Source of the DNA: Sphingobium arseniciresistens
GTDB taxonomy: Bacteria > Pseudomonadota > Alphaproteobacteria > Sphingomonadales > Sphingomonadaceae
NCBI GenBank assembly: GCA_029167225.1
Contig: JARFNK010000010.1
Location: forward strand, 62,001-126,000
Direction: 5' to 3'
Length of the DNA stretch: 64,000 bases
The notes under the pieces were generated by a model. The model was not told the origin of the DNA. It was given only the letters and a program-made list of their open reading frames with translations, and did not search any database. A program made the position numbers and the translations under genes. Positions 63,932 to 64,000 of this stretch are shown here, in pieces. Position 1 is the stretch's first letter; each line of letters opens with the position of its first letter.

Positions 63932-64000
63932 TCAGCGGCGCAGCCCGCCGGAAGCGATGTCTTCGATCCAGCCCGATGCCTCGTCGAAGTCGGCGTCATC
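63932..64000 (-). CDS. C-terminal end of an accessory protein (partial at window edge)
   Basis: Only 22 residues are present, ending SGWIEDIASGGLRR before TGA. The acidic start DDADFDEA and the good spacing to the next gene suggest a real reading frame. Too short to identify. Confidence 0.5.
   Translation of the reverse strand, partial: DDADFDEASGWIEDIASGGLRR

Larger units (their letters stand above)
21681..64000. mobile_element. Integrative and conjugative element with MPF-F secretion system and MobF relaxase (right end not in window)
   Basis: The interval runs from tRNA-Cys with adjacent P4-type integrase, through control genes, a full F-type mating-pore operon, a toxin-antitoxin pair, a relaxase/coupling operon, a candidate oriT and plasmid-type accessory genes, to the window edge. 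Integrase plus complete conjugation genes define an ICE. No replication initiator or partition genes are seen. At least 42 kb long. Confidence 0.85.

Noticed and set aside
21755..64000. Second copy of the tRNA-Cys 3' end (attR)
   Set aside because: Looked for by eye and not seen; the right end is probably outside the window. A computed search would settle it.

Overview
The window reads as a chromosome segment of a sphingomonad (Sphingomonadaceae, Alphaproteobacteria). The grounds are high GC, the gene order pcm - tolC-type porin - DUF2497/PopZ gene - valS, the sucC - etfB - etfA block, and two copies of a sphingomonad-style palindromic REP element. This is judged from remembered protein families and gene order; no search was run, and genus is not resolved.

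Bases 1-21754 are ordinary chromosome: the 3' end of uvrA, a cupin gene, small envelope or lipoprotein genes, sucC, etfBA, nhaA, a compact NfrB/NfrA-like glycosyltransferase and outer-membrane pair, a TauE/SafE exporter with its TIGR02186 partner, a HerA/DUF87 ATPase, a MATE exporter, valS, a PopZ-like gene, a TolC-family porin, a Pcm-like methyltransferase and tRNA-Cys(GCA).

From tRNA-Cys to the right edge the DNA is an integrative and conjugative element (ICE). Its left end is the tRNA 3' end, followed by a P4-type tyrosine integrase with repeated arm-like sites and an AlpA/XRE control region. A rightward operon of about 22 kb (24431-46323) encodes an F-type (MPF-F) type IV secretion system: DsbC, pilin-like protein, TraL, E, K, B, V, C, W, U, N (split into two genes), TrbC, an S26 peptidase, TraF, a thioredoxin-like protein, TraH and TraG. 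A leftward block follows: a small membrane protein, a RES/Xre toxin-antitoxin pair, an unknown protein, and a DNA-processing operon made of a ribbon-helix-helix protein, the TraD coupling protein, the MobF relaxase-helicase, a membrane-anchored Mrr-type nuclease and a lytic transglycosylase.

The divergent gap at 55495-55926 carries three related 16-bp dyads and a relaxase-type hairpin and is the best oriT candidate. Beyond it lie a DUF2493/DUF736 operon with an SSB-like C-terminal tip, a terminator and a perfect operator-like dyad, then a 256-bp imperfect palindrome and a run of mostly leftward small accessory genes, including a DUF2958 protein, continuing past the edge. The right att site is not in the window.

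The element appears complete for pilus assembly, disulfide maturation of Cys-rich secreted proteins, coupling, nicking and peptidoglycan opening. The parts least explained by known families are the membrane-bound nuclease inside the relaxase operon, the split TraN, the SSB-tailed DUF736 protein, the long palindrome and the small accessory genes.
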